Below are positions 35,336-45,288 of a DNA stretch of 62,210 bases, piece after piece. The stretch covers positions 1 through 62,210 of the forward strand of contig CAYMFU010000068.1 of the NCBI GenBank assembly GCA_964389805.1, read 5' to 3'. Below the pieces are notes generated by a model, which was not told the origin of the DNA, did not search any database, and was given only the letters and a program-made list of their open reading frames with translations. Each line of letters starts with the position of its first letter. The stretch's first letter is position 1. Made by a program: the position numbers and the translations under genes. This DNA comes from JAGTVG01 sp964389805. Lineage in GTDB: Bacteria; Bacteroidota; Bacteroidia; Cytophagales; Cyclobacteriaceae.

Positions 35336-36529
35336 CTAATTCCTCAGCTTTTGGAGTCTGTTGAATTCGCTTCTGGACCGGCTTACACAATCTTCAATAG
35401 CCATCCCTGAAAAATAATTGCCTGTTAAGAGAAGTTTTTTACCCTCTAAGAGTTTCTCAATTTCCTTAATGATCGATTCGTGTCCGAGCTTGAAAGAGGG
35501 AACTGTGTTTTGAATGTAAAAAGTGTTTTTTATATTTTCTTTTGAGATGCCCAATACTCTACAGATAAATTCTGTTTTGGCCGGATTATCGAGTTTGTCT
35601 GGCTTAAAATGAAATACAAATCCCCTGTATTTTTCGTCCTCAACGACATCTCTGGAAACTACAGAATAAAAATCTTCATTTATCCCGATTATTCCTGCTA
35701 CCTCCTTAATATTCACATCTTTTTTTTCAATTGTTATACCAACTGAATCAGTATAAACGTAGTCTATTTTACTGATTTCCTGAGATATTTCAGGTAATAG
35801 GGACCTGGTAAGTTCAGCAGTTGCGTTAACAGGAGCGGCAAGGGCCAGATATTCAGCTTCATAGATATCCTGATCCTCCGATATTATTTGATAAGAATCA
35901 CCCTTCATCGCAATTGAAGGAACATTTGCCCCTGTTATTACATCAATACCTGGCATTTTCGAGATGGCTTCGATGATAGATTTTATTCCCTGTCTGAACG
36001 TAAAACTTTTAAGAATATCTTTCCTCCGATTTCTCTTTTTAAACAGAACATCAGCGGGAAAATCATTAGTGGGTTGGGAAGGCACCGCATTGAACATATA
36101 CTGGAAGAATTTATGATAATTCCTTTTGCCTACAATCCTTGAGTAATAGGATTCTACAGTCTGATGATCCTTTTTTATTTTAAATAGAGAAGGCAGGGAA
36201 AAAAGCATTTCCGGGATGCTGAATTGACCTATTATCGAACTTATCTTTCCATCATTAAAAGCTTTGTATGGTACTTTCTTTCTTTTAATGATATCATCTG
36301 CAAGACCACATCCCTCTACCACATCGATAAGGTTTCCATATGAGTTATACATCGTATGCGCACCCATTTCAATCCAATAATTACCCGAATTCATAGTCGT
36401 GAAACTACCTCCCAGGCTATTGTTTTTTTCCAGTACCAGGACATTCATTTGATCCCTGGCGCAATAATAAGCAAGGCTCATGCCACTGATTCCAGATCCA
36501 ACGATTACAATATCATATCTCTTATCCAT
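35336..36529 (-). CDS. FAD-dependent oxidoreductase, protoporphyrinogen oxidase (HemY)-like
   Basis: A 397-residue flavoprotein. The Rossmann motif is VIVGSGISGMSLAYYC near the N-terminus, and the C-terminal GNYFSGMAIEDCVSRS resembles the FAD-contact end of HemY/PPO and related amine-oxidase family members. PPO or coproporphyrinogen oxidase activity is possible but unproven; UDP-galactopyranose mutase- or desaturase-like functions have similar folds. It lies directly after the 1196-residue VCBS/TPR gene (53 bp) on the same strand. No other haem genes are nearby. Confidence 0.75.
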   Translation of the reverse strand: MDKRYDIVIVGSGISGMSLAYYCARDQMNVLVLEKNNSLGGSFTTMNSGNYWIEMGAHTMYNSYGNLIDVVEGCGLADDIIKRKKVPYKAFNDGKISSIIGQFSIPEMLFSLPSLFKIKKDHQTVESYYSRIVGKRNYHKFFQYMFNAVPSQPTNDFPADVLFKKRNRRKDILKSFTFRQGIKSIIEAISKMPGIDVITGANVPSIAMKGDSYQIISEDQDIYEAEYLALAAPVNATAELTRSLLPEISQEISKIDYVYTDSVGITIEKKDVNIKEVAGIIGINEDFYSVVSRDVVEDEKYRGFVFHFKPDKLDNPAKTEFICRVLGISKENIKNTFYIQNTVPSFKLGHESIIKEIEKLLEGKKLLLTGNYFSGMAIEDCVSRSRSEFNRLQKLRN

Positions 36530-36582
36530 TTTTCATTCTTCCTAATTATCATTCATTTCCTCGCAGTGTATTATCCGCTCGA

Positions 36583-39500
36583 TCAATACAGATCATAAAT
36601 TGCTCTTTCAAATTGCTCTGAAGTAATCTCCCGCACATTATAAGTTTCCATATATCTCTGATATTCATAATCTGATGGGAAGTATTCCTCCTCAGGATAG
36701 GGGTATTCAGACATTTCATGAAAGGGTAGAGGCTCAACAGTCTGGCCGTGGGCAGTATTCATATCACCATCCTTAACCCATCCCACACTATAAATCAGAA
36801 AATCCCTTTTCCATCCATTTTTAAGTTCAGGTAAAGGATCAACTTCAAATTCAATGGTCATCTCATCACCGGCATTAGCTATTACATACATGTTATCAGA
36901 TTTTTCCAGTAAGGGGATAACATCGCCGTACCGTGTATATTTCCCTTCCAGATCCCTCCATTTAGGATCCTTTGAAACCTCATAATAATTAAACCAATGT
37001 GGTCCATAACGATTGTCTTTACGGTACATTTCAGAAAATCCCCTGTAATGCAGATCCGCAAAGATGGGATTCATCTGTGTAGAAACTATTGAATTGTCCT
37101 TAGTGTTCGGGGAGTGGAATATATAATCCCAGTATATCTGCATATTGGTTCGGATTCTTACCCTGTGATCATCGGTAGGAAATTTATTTGACAGGTCAAC
37201 AATGATGATCTTATTTTTACCCATAGGGAAGCCAAGATTGTCAACCGCGGTGATCCACTGACCGTCAGTATTGATAACCTGAATATAGGGTGCAATCACT
37301 TTTGTTTTCTCAGATTGAGAAATAGCTATATTGATACTTGCATCGGTGGGGAATATCCAGCCGTCCATAAAAAGATATACATTATCCCTGTCAAGATCAC
37401 TTCCCAGGTCAAGGATTACGTCTTTCATTTCGGTTAAACCTTGAAAAGCTCCAAGTTTAAAATTGGAGATGTATTCATCATCTTTTTTGTTAATATATGG
37501 TAAAAGATCATGGGCATTGTCATCATAGGCCTTTACGGGTAATGTCTGTTCTTTGACCGTAAATAATTCGAGGTCCGGGAATGGGGGAGGTGTAAATTTC
37601 TCATCAACGAATACTTCGATACTTTCCGGATGATCTACAGCGACCAGGTAAAGTTGGTCATAATACATGGTTTCCCATAGTTCTGAGGTAATCTGCAATG
37701 AATAAACATCCTCCTTAGGTTGAAGTAATTCTCCCGGTATCTTCAAATATTCGATTGAAGCATCTCCAAATGCATATTTTGTGTCTTCAGCCATAATTCC
37801 CATTGGCATGCCCAATGCGCTTCTCCACATCATATCCTTTATGAAGATATATTCGTGGCCATTCCAGGTATATAGAAAGGGGCAGGATCCCTTAAGTTCC
37901 TGTTCCTCGATAAGGTCCTGGTCACTGCGCGGAGTAAAAATATTCTGTGGAGTGCCATTTGTCCATAAAATCCTCACCACATCTGCGCCAGACCTGTCTC
38001 CTAACCCAAAGTGCATATCAGGTTGTGTTACAACTTTCATTTGATAGAGATCTCCAGCCCGAACTTCTACTTTTGAGCCAATGCCAAAGTGGTTGTTTTT
38101 ACTACTGCCTGTCCTGACACCAACCAATTTCAATTTGAGATAATGATTGACGTTTCCCCCGTCGTTCCGGAGTAATCTAAGCTTGCCATCACTACCTGTC
38201 AGATAAATGTCCTGGTCTCCATCTTCATTAAAGTCACCCGGAATAATCCTGGAGGCACTTAAAATTTCATCAGGTAATAAATGCGAAACATCACTGAAAA
38301 TATTCAGACTGTCATTATGGAAAAGGAAAATGCCTCTATTTTCCTGACTTTCAGGTATACCTGCTATAAGGATATCCTCAAAACCATCATTGTCAAAATC
38401 AAAGAAAACCATATCCTTAACTTGTACACTGGCTAATTTATTAAAAGTCGCCTGAGATCTGGAATCCTTTTCAAAGGTTCCGTTGCCTTTGTTTTTATAC
38501 AAGTCGCATGAATTTGGATTCCCTGTCATCACGAGTAGGTCAAGGTACCCGTCATTATTATAGTCTCCTGCATCAGCGCTTACCGCATTCTTGTCATTTT
38601 CCAGGCCTGCCTTACCCGTTATATTTTCAAACCGGCCCTGGCGCATATTATTCATCAGGCTGTAAGGCCCATTTTTGTTGGCAAGGAATAGATCTATATC
38701 GCCATCATCATCAAAATCTCCAAAACATGCATCAAGGGTATTTTTCCCATCTTCGGTAATTCCAGAAGTAGTAGCCACATTTACAAAAGATCCATCTCCA
38801 TTATTTCTTAGCAATGAATTTGATTCCGGATTGGCAAGAAATATGTCAAGATCACCTTCATGGTCGAAATCGAAAAATAATGCCATATTTCCCTCCTCTG
38901 AATCGTAAACAGAAGCATCGCCTCCCATGTCTTCAAATTCATTTTCCCCATCATTTCGATACAACTTATTTTGTGAATTCGTGATAAGGTATAAATCGAG
39001 AAAACCATCATTATCATAATCTCCGAAAATGGCATGCCGGTCCGCTTCCGAATGATCGATGCCAGAATCCTCTGCGACATCGGAATATGAACCCATTTCA
39101 TTTATGAAAAGAAAATGTTCAGGATTGGAATAATCATTCTCATGTCTGCCAAAATAAATGTCAAGATCACCATCGCCATCATAATCGCTTATGGCAAGGC
39201 TTGTCTGATAAATATTGCCGATCGAGGTAGTATTGATCTGGTCTAGGCCAACTGTAGAGGTAACATCGGTAAATTTAATGGCATCAAGAACATCCTCTCC
39301 TTCGAACCAGAAAGCACCTGTTGATTCACCCATGGTAATAAGTGGAAATCCGATCAGTTCACCACCCGGTCCCTTGAGTTCCTGTATCCCGGCCTGGTAA
39401 GGACTGGATACTTTAAAGAAGTTATGAAATATCTTAACAGGAGTATATGCAGCTACTGCATTTCCTTCTCTAAGAAGTTCAACAGTCTGATCATAGTATT

Positions 39501-40134
39501 CCCTGGCTTCTTCCGGGAAGTCGGGGAATATCCCGATAAGGTCTTCCAACTGGGCAATCGCCTCATCTAATTCTTCAGTCTGTATTAAAACTTCAATGTA
39601 TAATAACCGTGCAACAAGGTTTTCAGGGACCTCAACTGCTAATACAGATAAATACTCCTTTCTTTGGGATACTGATTCAGGCTCCCTTGATTTTCCATAA
39701 AATTCAGAAAGTGCATATAAGGTTTTAGGATGATTTGGATTTGTTTTGCTTATTTCTTTCAATACCTGAATGGATTGTTCAGGCTGATCACTCAATTCAT
39801 ATACTTTAGCAAGGATAAGGCCTATATCAGGATCCCCAGGTTGTAATTCAATAGCATTTTTTAAATTTTCCTCCGCTTCATTATATTTTCCCATCCGCAG
39901 ATAAACCAGACCAAGGTTTGCATGTCCAAGTGCCTCATCAGGAGCAAGATCGATGAGCTTCAGGAATTCAGCTTCTGCCTCATTAAGTTTGTTTTCTTCC
40001 AGGTAAGCCAATCCTAAGGTCCTGCTGGAAAGAATATCTCTGGAAGTTTGCTTGTCTATCGTTTTTTTTGAATCGCAAGCGACGGTCAATAAACTAAATA
40101 AAAATAAAATGGATAAAAGTGTACGCCAATTCAT
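36583..40134 (-). CDS. Giant TPR and VCBS/ASPIC lipoprotein
   Basis: The start at 40134 was chosen over 40173 because it gives a lipoprotein signal (MNWRTLLSILFLFSLLTVAC, Cys20), and because the -7 element TACCTTTG at 40171-40178 overlaps the longer start, placing transcription after it. TPR repeats occupy about residues 40-220 (AEAEFLKLIDLAPDEALGHA and relatives). Then come about six FG-GAP/VCBS repeats (DYDGDGDLDIYFG, DFDDDGDIDLFLANK), an ASPIC/UnbV region (about 680-780), and a C-terminal beta-rich region. It is probably a surface-exposed lipoprotein with protein-protein contacts through its TPR part. Confidence 0.88.
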   Translation of the reverse strand: MNWRTLLSILFLFSLLTVACDSKKTIDKQTSRDILSSRTLGLAYLEENKLNEAEAEFLKLIDLAPDEALGHANLGLVYLRMGKYNEAEENLKNAIELQPGDPDIGLILAKVYELSDQPEQSIQVLKEISKTNPNHPKTLYALSEFYGKSREPESVSQRKEYLSVLAVEVPENLVARLLYIEVLIQTEELDEAIAQLEDLIGIFPDFPEEAREYYDQTVELLREGNAVAAYTPVKIFHNFFKVSSPYQAGIQELKGPGGELIGFPLITMGESTGAFWFEGEDVLDAIKFTDVTSTVGLDQINTTSIGNIYQTSLAISDYDGDGDLDIYFGRHENDYSNPEHFLFINEMGSYSDVAEDSGIDHSEADRHAIFGDYDNDGFLDLYLITNSQNKLYRNDGENEFEDMGGDASVYDSEEGNMALFFDFDHEGDLDIFLANPESNSLLRNNGDGSFVNVATTSGITEDGKNTLDACFGDFDDDGDIDLFLANKNGPYSLMNNMRQGRFENITGKAGLENDKNAVSADAGDYNNDGYLDLLVMTGNPNSCDLYKNKGNGTFEKDSRSQATFNKLASVQVKDMVFFDFDNDGFEDILIAGIPESQENRGIFLFHNDSLNIFSDVSHLLPDEILSASRIIPGDFNEDGDQDIYLTGSDGKLRLLRNDGGNVNHYLKLKLVGVRTGSSKNNHFGIGSKVEVRAGDLYQMKVVTQPDMHFGLGDRSGADVVRILWTNGTPQNIFTPRSDQDLIEEQELKGSCPFLYTWNGHEYIFIKDMMWRSALGMPMGIMAEDTKYAFGDASIEYLKIPGELLQPKEDVYSLQITSELWETMYYDQLYLVAVDHPESIEVFVDEKFTPPPFPDLELFTVKEQTLPVKAYDDNAHDLLPYINKKDDEYISNFKLGAFQGLTEMKDVILDLGSDLDRDNVYLFMDGWIFPTDASINIAISQSEKTKVIAPYIQVINTDGQWITAVDNLGFPMGKNKIIIVDLSNKFPTDDHRVRIRTNMQIYWDYIFHSPNTKDNSIVSTQMNPIFADLHYRGFSEMYRKDNRYGPHWFNYYEVSKDPKWRDLEGKYTRYGDVIPLLEKSDNMYVIANAGDEMTIEFEVDPLPELKNGWKRDFLIYSVGWVKDGDMNTAHGQTVEPLPFHEMSEYPYPEEEYFPSDYEYQRYMETYNVREITSEQFERAIYDLY

Positions 40135-40170
40135 GTATAATCCTGTGATCATATTAAAAATATAAACATT

Positions 40171-40178
40171 CAAAGGTA
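40171..40178 (-). promoter_or_regulatory. -7 element deciding the start of the TPR/VCBS gene
   Basis: The minus strand reads TACCTTTG, a perfect TAnnTTTG match. A transcript starting near 40164 would exclude an ATG at 40173 and favour the start at 40134. Confidence 0.4.
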
Positions 40179-40263
40179 TCCAGAATCTGAAAATTTTTCA
40201 TAATAAATGCATAGTATAATCCGCGCGTCTATAAACCTGGCCTAATTGTCACAGATGCTTCTT

Positions 40264-43200
40264 CTAGAGACCGAATATTTCAAAATCTTCCAACAAACCA
40301 TAATCCAATTGATGGTAGGTATTCCCCGGAGGTTGATGATCCGGTGCAAAGAAAAAACTCCAGGGTGTTACATGCCCATAAGCAGGATTGTTATGATGCG
40401 GGCCAAGCAGGTTCTTCAGACTGCCTGTTACTTTAACCTCAACCTCATTCCTGCCTTCCTTTATCCATTTACTAATTTCAAGCTCGTATGGTTTCCAGCC
40501 AATTATTCCAGCACTTTCTCCATTGATAAACACCTCGGCAACGGTACCGCTCCATTTGTTCAATTTTACTTTATAAACACTATTTTTACTGCTTGCATTG
40601 AAGGTTTTTACATATGATAGTGAACCTGCATAAAACGGCAACTCCTGATCTTTCCAGCTTCCAATTTCTAATTCAAGTGGCGGGGTAATCGTCCATCCTG
40701 GATTAGCGGATCTAACCCCAAAATCACCGGTCAGGTAAACAGGTTCCAGTTCTGCATGTATGTCCATAGGATCAGCCTGAATTGTAATGACATTTCTTCC
40801 TGGTTTAAGGTGTTTTGAAACTTCAAACACGCCAAAACTATTATCCAACCACCATTCATCCTCTACAGCATCAACCTGAATTCCGTTACAGGAAACAGTA
40901 TACAGATGAGGCCATTCAATCACGGCTTTAGTGTTCTCTGGAACGTAGTTTTCCTCAATAATGAATGGGAAATGGGCTGTAAATCCCGAACCAGGTTCAA
41001 AATTGTTCTTATCCAGGATCCTCGTTCGATATTGAACGGCATTACTCCAGGGATTGTAATTGAATCCATAGATCTCCTTCAGGTGAAATTCAAATATTTT
41101 TTCCGCTGCATTGTAGAAATATTCGTCTTTGTAAATCCTGCCATCTAGTTCAAGATCACAATAATCCAGGGTCATCATGTTCTGATCATTTATTTTTACT
41201 TTTGTTTCCGAAGCTTTAGCCCTGGATGCAATTGTCCAATCATTACGGATCTTTTCCTCTGCTTTAATGGATTTATTTGATGTGAACAATAATCTGGAGC
41301 CTCCCGGGGGTAATTGATCTTTCAGTATTAAATGGTCATTTTTAGTTTCAGCCGGGTAATGCCAGTAATCACCAGAAAATGGATCCAATGACACAGCAGC
41401 TTTCCCTTTTATTTCGATTTCGAAACTTCCTGTTTCCAGAGAGTCAAAATTTGCAAAGAATATTAGCTGGCCGTCTGCAAATTGCCTTCTTTGATGGAAT
41501 ATTCTTCCTTCCCAGGCTAATGGATCAACAGGCTTAAATGAAGGATCTCTAAAGTATTTTTCAATCAGATCCTGATCTAATGATTCCTTTATAATCCATT
41601 GTTCTTTATACTTTTTGATTAGGTTTGGTATGCTTTTGCTTGTGTTCCCATCCAGGTGTTGAGGAATCCCTGCAAATGACAGGACCCTGCCTCCATCTTG
41701 CAAATATTGTGTAATCAGGTCGAACATGTAGGGTTCGAAATTCTCAAATCCCGGAGGCAGCACAAGCAGGTCGTATGCACGTTCACCTACAATAAATTTT
41801 GAATTAGATACCCTGCCATGATCTTTAATGATTCTTTCAGATCCAAGATCATATTCAAGCTGGTTCTTCTCGAGGGTAATTAATAAGGATTTAAACGAAT
41901 TAGCATATTTATTTATAATCCCTTCAGCGCCTAAATAACCCCTGTCCTGAGATGGTGAGAAATACATCCAGGTAGTTGAAGTTGGTTCCAGTACCAGCAC
42001 ATTGTTAATTTGTTTGCCGGAGGATAGGGCCTGTGACAAACGTTCAAAATATCCATTTAAAGGTTTGTAGTTATCCCACCAGGGTGCATGGTACGACATG
42101 GATTGTGGGAAATCTCTCTTCCTGGCCCCCTTTATGGTCATGTAGGATAAATGCTGATTCATTAAATTCACACCGAGGGCATATTCCCAGTCTCCTAACC
42201 GCTTCATGTCTTCAAAGGTCAATTCCCAACCAGATCCTCCATAAGTTTCTGACAATGCCCTTTCTTTACCAAGCTGGTTAACCACACTGCTTAATTCCTT
42301 AACGGCCCGTACATTCCCGAACTGATCGGGCCTTCTACCTTCATTATTAAAAAGCATATCAATACCAGGATACTGGTGCCAGGCATACATGGCCATATTA
42401 TCTCCTCCGTGTTTAGGATTCGGCCATCCATGCTCCCAGTAATGCCCAGTCCATAATAGTTTTTTCTCTTCTGTATATTTATACCATGGAACAGCCCACC
42501 TATCTATAAACATATCCAGCAATAGGGCATAGTAATCATGCCTTACATTCTTCCAGTCGCCTATTTCTTCATACAAACTCGGCAGGTAATTCTCGAGCTG
42601 ATATCCGTATTTTTCTTTGAACTTATTAAAAAGAACAGGTGTGAAACGGATCACATAATCATCGTCTCCACGTGTATTTATATTTGGCTCGTCCGTAAAA
42701 ATTCCTGGAACTGTAGTGCCAAGATCATCTCCCAGATATTCTTCATAGCCTTGCATCGTGGTTTTAATAAATCTTTCAGTGATGCCGTATGCGAGAAGGT
42801 CAACATAGGATAACCCGCCGAACCACGCTTCTTTTTCAGGGTAATACCATTTATCAAACGCATAATATTCGCCGGGCTGATTGAGGTATCTTTTTGTTCC
42901 TCCACTTATGTTTGCAAAGTAATTATTGATCTTCTTGATTACCATAAAATATTTATCCGTATCAGCTGCCTGAAGAATATTTAATTTGCTTAGTTTCAAT
43001 CCGGCTACAGGGTCAAAAGAAGGCGGCATTACTGAAATAACATGTCCACCTGCAAATCCACTGGGAAACGAATTCTCATCATATAACCAGATCTTCATGT
43101 CCAGTTCCTTCCCTTTATCCACAGCATATTTAACCAGTTCGAACCATTCTTCCGACAAATATTCGGTGATTAATCCCGGACGTGGATGAATAAATACCTG

Positions 43201-43446
43201 AGAAATGCCTTTTTTTTTAAAATCCGGCAGCTGCTGGTCTATTTTTATCTTGGTTACCTCATCATTCCAAACCCAGAAGGGAGCAGTCGAATACTCAACA
43301 GGCGGGTTTTTGAAATCTTTGATCAGGGTTTTGAAATCATCCGTGACCTTAATGTTTCCTTTATCCCTAAAGCTGTAATCACAGTTGGCAAAGGTCAGTA
43401 TAAGTAAAAAGCTTATATAGTTGAATAAAAAGTTATATCTTCTCAT
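40264..43446 (-). CDS. GH106-like glycoside hydrolase lipoprotein
   Basis: A 1060-residue exported protein with a signal ending FANC (Cys22), probably lipid-anchored. The start of the mature part PPVEYSTAPFWVWNDE and KKGISQVFIHPRPGL fits the GH106 (alpha-L-rhamnosidase) type catalytic barrel, and the rest has a long domain with IYGFNYNPWS and a C-terminal galactose-binding-like beta-sandwich (about 940-1010) with FINGESAGIIGW. It would act on plant or bacterial polysaccharide with rhamnose-like sugars, but the substrate is not determined. It is followed downstream by the VCBS cluster and preceded by a methyltransferase on the same strand. Confidence 0.8.
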   Translation of the reverse strand: MRRYNFLFNYISFLLILTFANCDYSFRDKGNIKVTDDFKTLIKDFKNPPVEYSTAPFWVWNDEVTKIKIDQQLPDFKKKGISQVFIHPRPGLITEYLSEEWFELVKYAVDKGKELDMKIWLYDENSFPSGFAGGHVISVMPPSFDPVAGLKLSKLNILQAADTDKYFMVIKKINNYFANISGGTKRYLNQPGEYYAFDKWYYPEKEAWFGGLSYVDLLAYGITERFIKTTMQGYEEYLGDDLGTTVPGIFTDEPNINTRGDDDYVIRFTPVLFNKFKEKYGYQLENYLPSLYEEIGDWKNVRHDYYALLLDMFIDRWAVPWYKYTEEKKLLWTGHYWEHGWPNPKHGGDNMAMYAWHQYPGIDMLFNNEGRRPDQFGNVRAVKELSSVVNQLGKERALSETYGGSGWELTFEDMKRLGDWEYALGVNLMNQHLSYMTIKGARKRDFPQSMSYHAPWWDNYKPLNGYFERLSQALSSGKQINNVLVLEPTSTTWMYFSPSQDRGYLGAEGIINKYANSFKSLLITLEKNQLEYDLGSERIIKDHGRVSNSKFIVGERAYDLLVLPPGFENFEPYMFDLITQYLQDGGRVLSFAGIPQHLDGNTSKSIPNLIKKYKEQWIIKESLDQDLIEKYFRDPSFKPVDPLAWEGRIFHQRRQFADGQLIFFANFDSLETGSFEIEIKGKAAVSLDPFSGDYWHYPAETKNDHLILKDQLPPGGSRLLFTSNKSIKAEEKIRNDWTIASRAKASETKVKINDQNMMTLDYCDLELDGRIYKDEYFYNAAEKIFEFHLKEIYGFNYNPWSNAVQYRTRILDKNNFEPGSGFTAHFPFIIEENYVPENTKAVIEWPHLYTVSCNGIQVDAVEDEWWLDNSFGVFEVSKHLKPGRNVITIQADPMDIHAELEPVYLTGDFGVRSANPGWTITPPLELEIGSWKDQELPFYAGSLSYVKTFNASSKNSVYKVKLNKWSGTVAEVFINGESAGIIGWKPYELEISKWIKEGRNEVEVKVTGSLKNLLGPHHNNPAYGHVTPWSFFFAPDHQPPGNTYHQLDYGLLEDFEIFGL

Positions 43447-43502
43447 GATCAGAAGTTGATGTTTTAAAAAAATCTACTTTAACAATTACTATTCAAGAAT
43501 AA

Positions 43503-44147
43503 TTATTCCTTATAGCTTATTGACACGCCTGAAGAACTGGATCTATCGATGGTAGTTTTCATGTCGGGCTGACTTTCAACATAATCCAGAAAATCTTTAA
43601 TGCCTGACATTCGGTTGCTTACGTTATGAGCCGTAAAACAACCCCCGGATTTAAGTTTAGGATATACTGCAATAAAGTAATTTTTATACCAATCTTTATC
43701 GGCATCGCTGAAAACAAAATCAAAAGGTCCCTCAAGTTCAGGTACCAGTTCATGCGCATCGGCCAACCTTGCATCGATATAATCTGACAGCCCGGCTTTT
43801 TTAAAATTTTCAAGCGCTTCTTTATGCCTGGATTCAGAAATGTCAATTGTTATTAATTTACCTCCAGTTTTACTTAAAGCCCAGGCAATCCAGATCCCGG
43901 AATGCCCAGTCGAAGTGCCAATTTCAAGAGCCTGCGTATAATTGTTCTTTACGATTAAATCATACAACAATTTGCCATCAGAAACAGGTACGTTCATATC
44001 TCGCCAGGCTCCCTGGCTGTCTTTCAGGAAAGCCTCCACCTTTTTATCCAGTTCTGAGTTTGAGGAATTATCATTCTGGGCATAGCATGATGAAATTATG
44101 AATATCCCAAGGAGCGGTATTAATATTGTTTTGATCTTTTTTTTCAT
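43503..44147 (-). CDS. Exported SAM-dependent O-methyltransferase-like protein
   Basis: A 214-residue class I methyltransferase of the caffeoyl-CoA/catechol O-methyltransferase type. The SAM-binding motif is LEIGTSTGHSGIW (about 75-87), with the acidic TIDIS and the metal-site FSDADKDWY. Unusually it begins with a lipoprotein-like signal MKKKIKTILIPLLGIFIISSC (Cys21), implying export out of the cytoplasm where SAM is not expected. It is next to an exported GH106-like protein. The sequence is complete, so this is not a fusion artefact. The function outside the cytoplasm is unknown. Confidence 0.78.
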   Translation of the reverse strand: MKKKIKTILIPLLGIFIISSCYAQNDNSSNSELDKKVEAFLKDSQGAWRDMNVPVSDGKLLYDLIVKNNYTQALEIGTSTGHSGIWIAWALSKTGGKLITIDISESRHKEALENFKKAGLSDYIDARLADAHELVPELEGPFDFVFSDADKDWYKNYFIAVYPKLKSGGCFTAHNVSNRMSGIKDFLDYVESQPDMKTTIDRSSSSGVSISYKE

Positions 44148-44310
44148 AATGCAGTTTCAGTATAGATTAACTATAAAGTAAATAAGAAAGTGTGAAAAGT
44201 AATGCAATTTAATATGAAATCTGCTTTATAAATATAAGAAATATGAAATTAGAAGCACCAATAATAGAAAGCATTAAATATCATGAATCGAAGATATAAA
44301 CTCTCTTAGT

Positions 44311-45231
44311 TTATAAAGCAGCCCGGACTGATTCCTTAATACCCTCAGAATAGGATGTGGGCTTGAAATTAAATTCCCTCTCAAATTGGGAACTATCAAA
44401 TATATAATCCCTGTCGTATTGGTAAAGCATTTCATACAGTTCACCTATAACCGGTGTAAACAGTCCAAATATCCGGATCATCCACTTTCTTAAAACCATA
44501 TATTTAGGATCAGCTTTAAATTCTCTGGCATATGCTGTAATCCACTCCTTGCCAGACATAGGATCCTTCATGGTTGGAAGGTGCCAGACCTGGTTATAGG
44601 CTTTTTCCGTATTACCAAGCATTGCAGTTGCTTTACCTGCGTCAGGGGTATACGTATATGAGTGTTTGAATTGATCTGAACAAAAGACCTGTGGTCTTTT
44701 TCCTTTTTTAAGGTTTTGAATTATCAGACCTTCTGGGATACTATTTTTTACATTGGGACCATAGAAATCAGCTGCGCGGGCTATCAATGCATCGAGATTA
44801 CCGGATTTAACTTCATTAAGTAGCATTTCAGCAATCTGTGCCCTGATCTCACCTTTTTTACTACAAGGATTAACTGGAGTTTCTTCTGTCATTATGCCAT
44901 CCACCTTTCCATACATGTATACATTGTCAAAGAATACCAGTTTAGACTGATGCCTCTTACATGCTTCTATAACGTTTGACATTATCTTAGGCCATAGTTC
45001 GCGCCATACCTTGATTTCATATTTAAGTCCAACCACCAGGTATGTCACTTCAGATCCCTTAATAGCTTCCGACACCTGGTTTGGATCTGTAAGATCCGCT
45101 GAAAATGTTTCATCTGTATCATTTACCTTTTTTGGATTTCTGCTTACTATACGAATTCTATCTGTATAAGCTGTAAGATGTTTAGCCAATTCATCACCTA
45201 TGACGCCACCGGCACCGAGTATTGTTTGCAT
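44311..45231 (-). CDS. NAD(P)-binding atypical SDR / epimerase
   Basis: A 306-residue short-chain dehydrogenase/epimerase-like protein. The Rossmann motif is near the start (LGAGGVIGDELAKHL, residues about 5-19), of the extended or atypical SDR type. The YMYGKVDG segment (about 100) contains the catalytic Tyr region of epimerases, but the usual Y-x3-K is not clean. The C-terminal part varies. It probably acts on a nucleotide sugar or a small metabolite. A hairpin terminator separates it from the exported protein upstream (45289). Confidence 0.78.
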   Translation of the reverse strand: MQTILGAGGVIGDELAKHLTAYTDRIRIVSRNPKKVNDTDETFSADLTDPNQVSEAIKGSEVTYLVVGLKYEIKVWRELWPKIMSNVIEACKRHQSKLVFFDNVYMYGKVDGIMTEETPVNPCSKKGEIRAQIAEMLLNEVKSGNLDALIARAADFYGPNVKNSIPEGLIIQNLKKGKRPQVFCSDQFKHSYTYTPDAGKATAMLGNTEKAYNQVWHLPTMKDPMSGKEWITAYAREFKADPKYMVLRKWMIRIFGLFTPVIGELYEMLYQYDRDYIFDSSQFEREFNFKPTSYSEGIKESVRAAL

Positions 45232-45252
45232 GTTTTTGCTTTATTAAAATAG

Positions 45253-45277
45253 ACCTGGCAGTTTAGATCTGCCAGGT
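45253..45277 (-). terminator. Hairpin terminator after the exported small-domain gene
   Basis: A perfect 9-bp inverted repeat ACCTGGCAG (45253-45261) / CTGCCAGGT (45269-45277) with a 7-nt loop, then a T-rich stretch on the minus strand. It ends the transcript of the gene 45289-46047. Confidence 0.7.
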
Positions 45278-45288
45278 TTTAAACGATA

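Noticed and set aside
31684..40134. Regular repeats in the large minus-strand genes that might look like a CRISPR or DNA repeat array
   Set aside because: The periodicity comes from VCBS/FG-GAP protein repeats with Asp-rich loops; DNA copies differ and there are no constant spacers.
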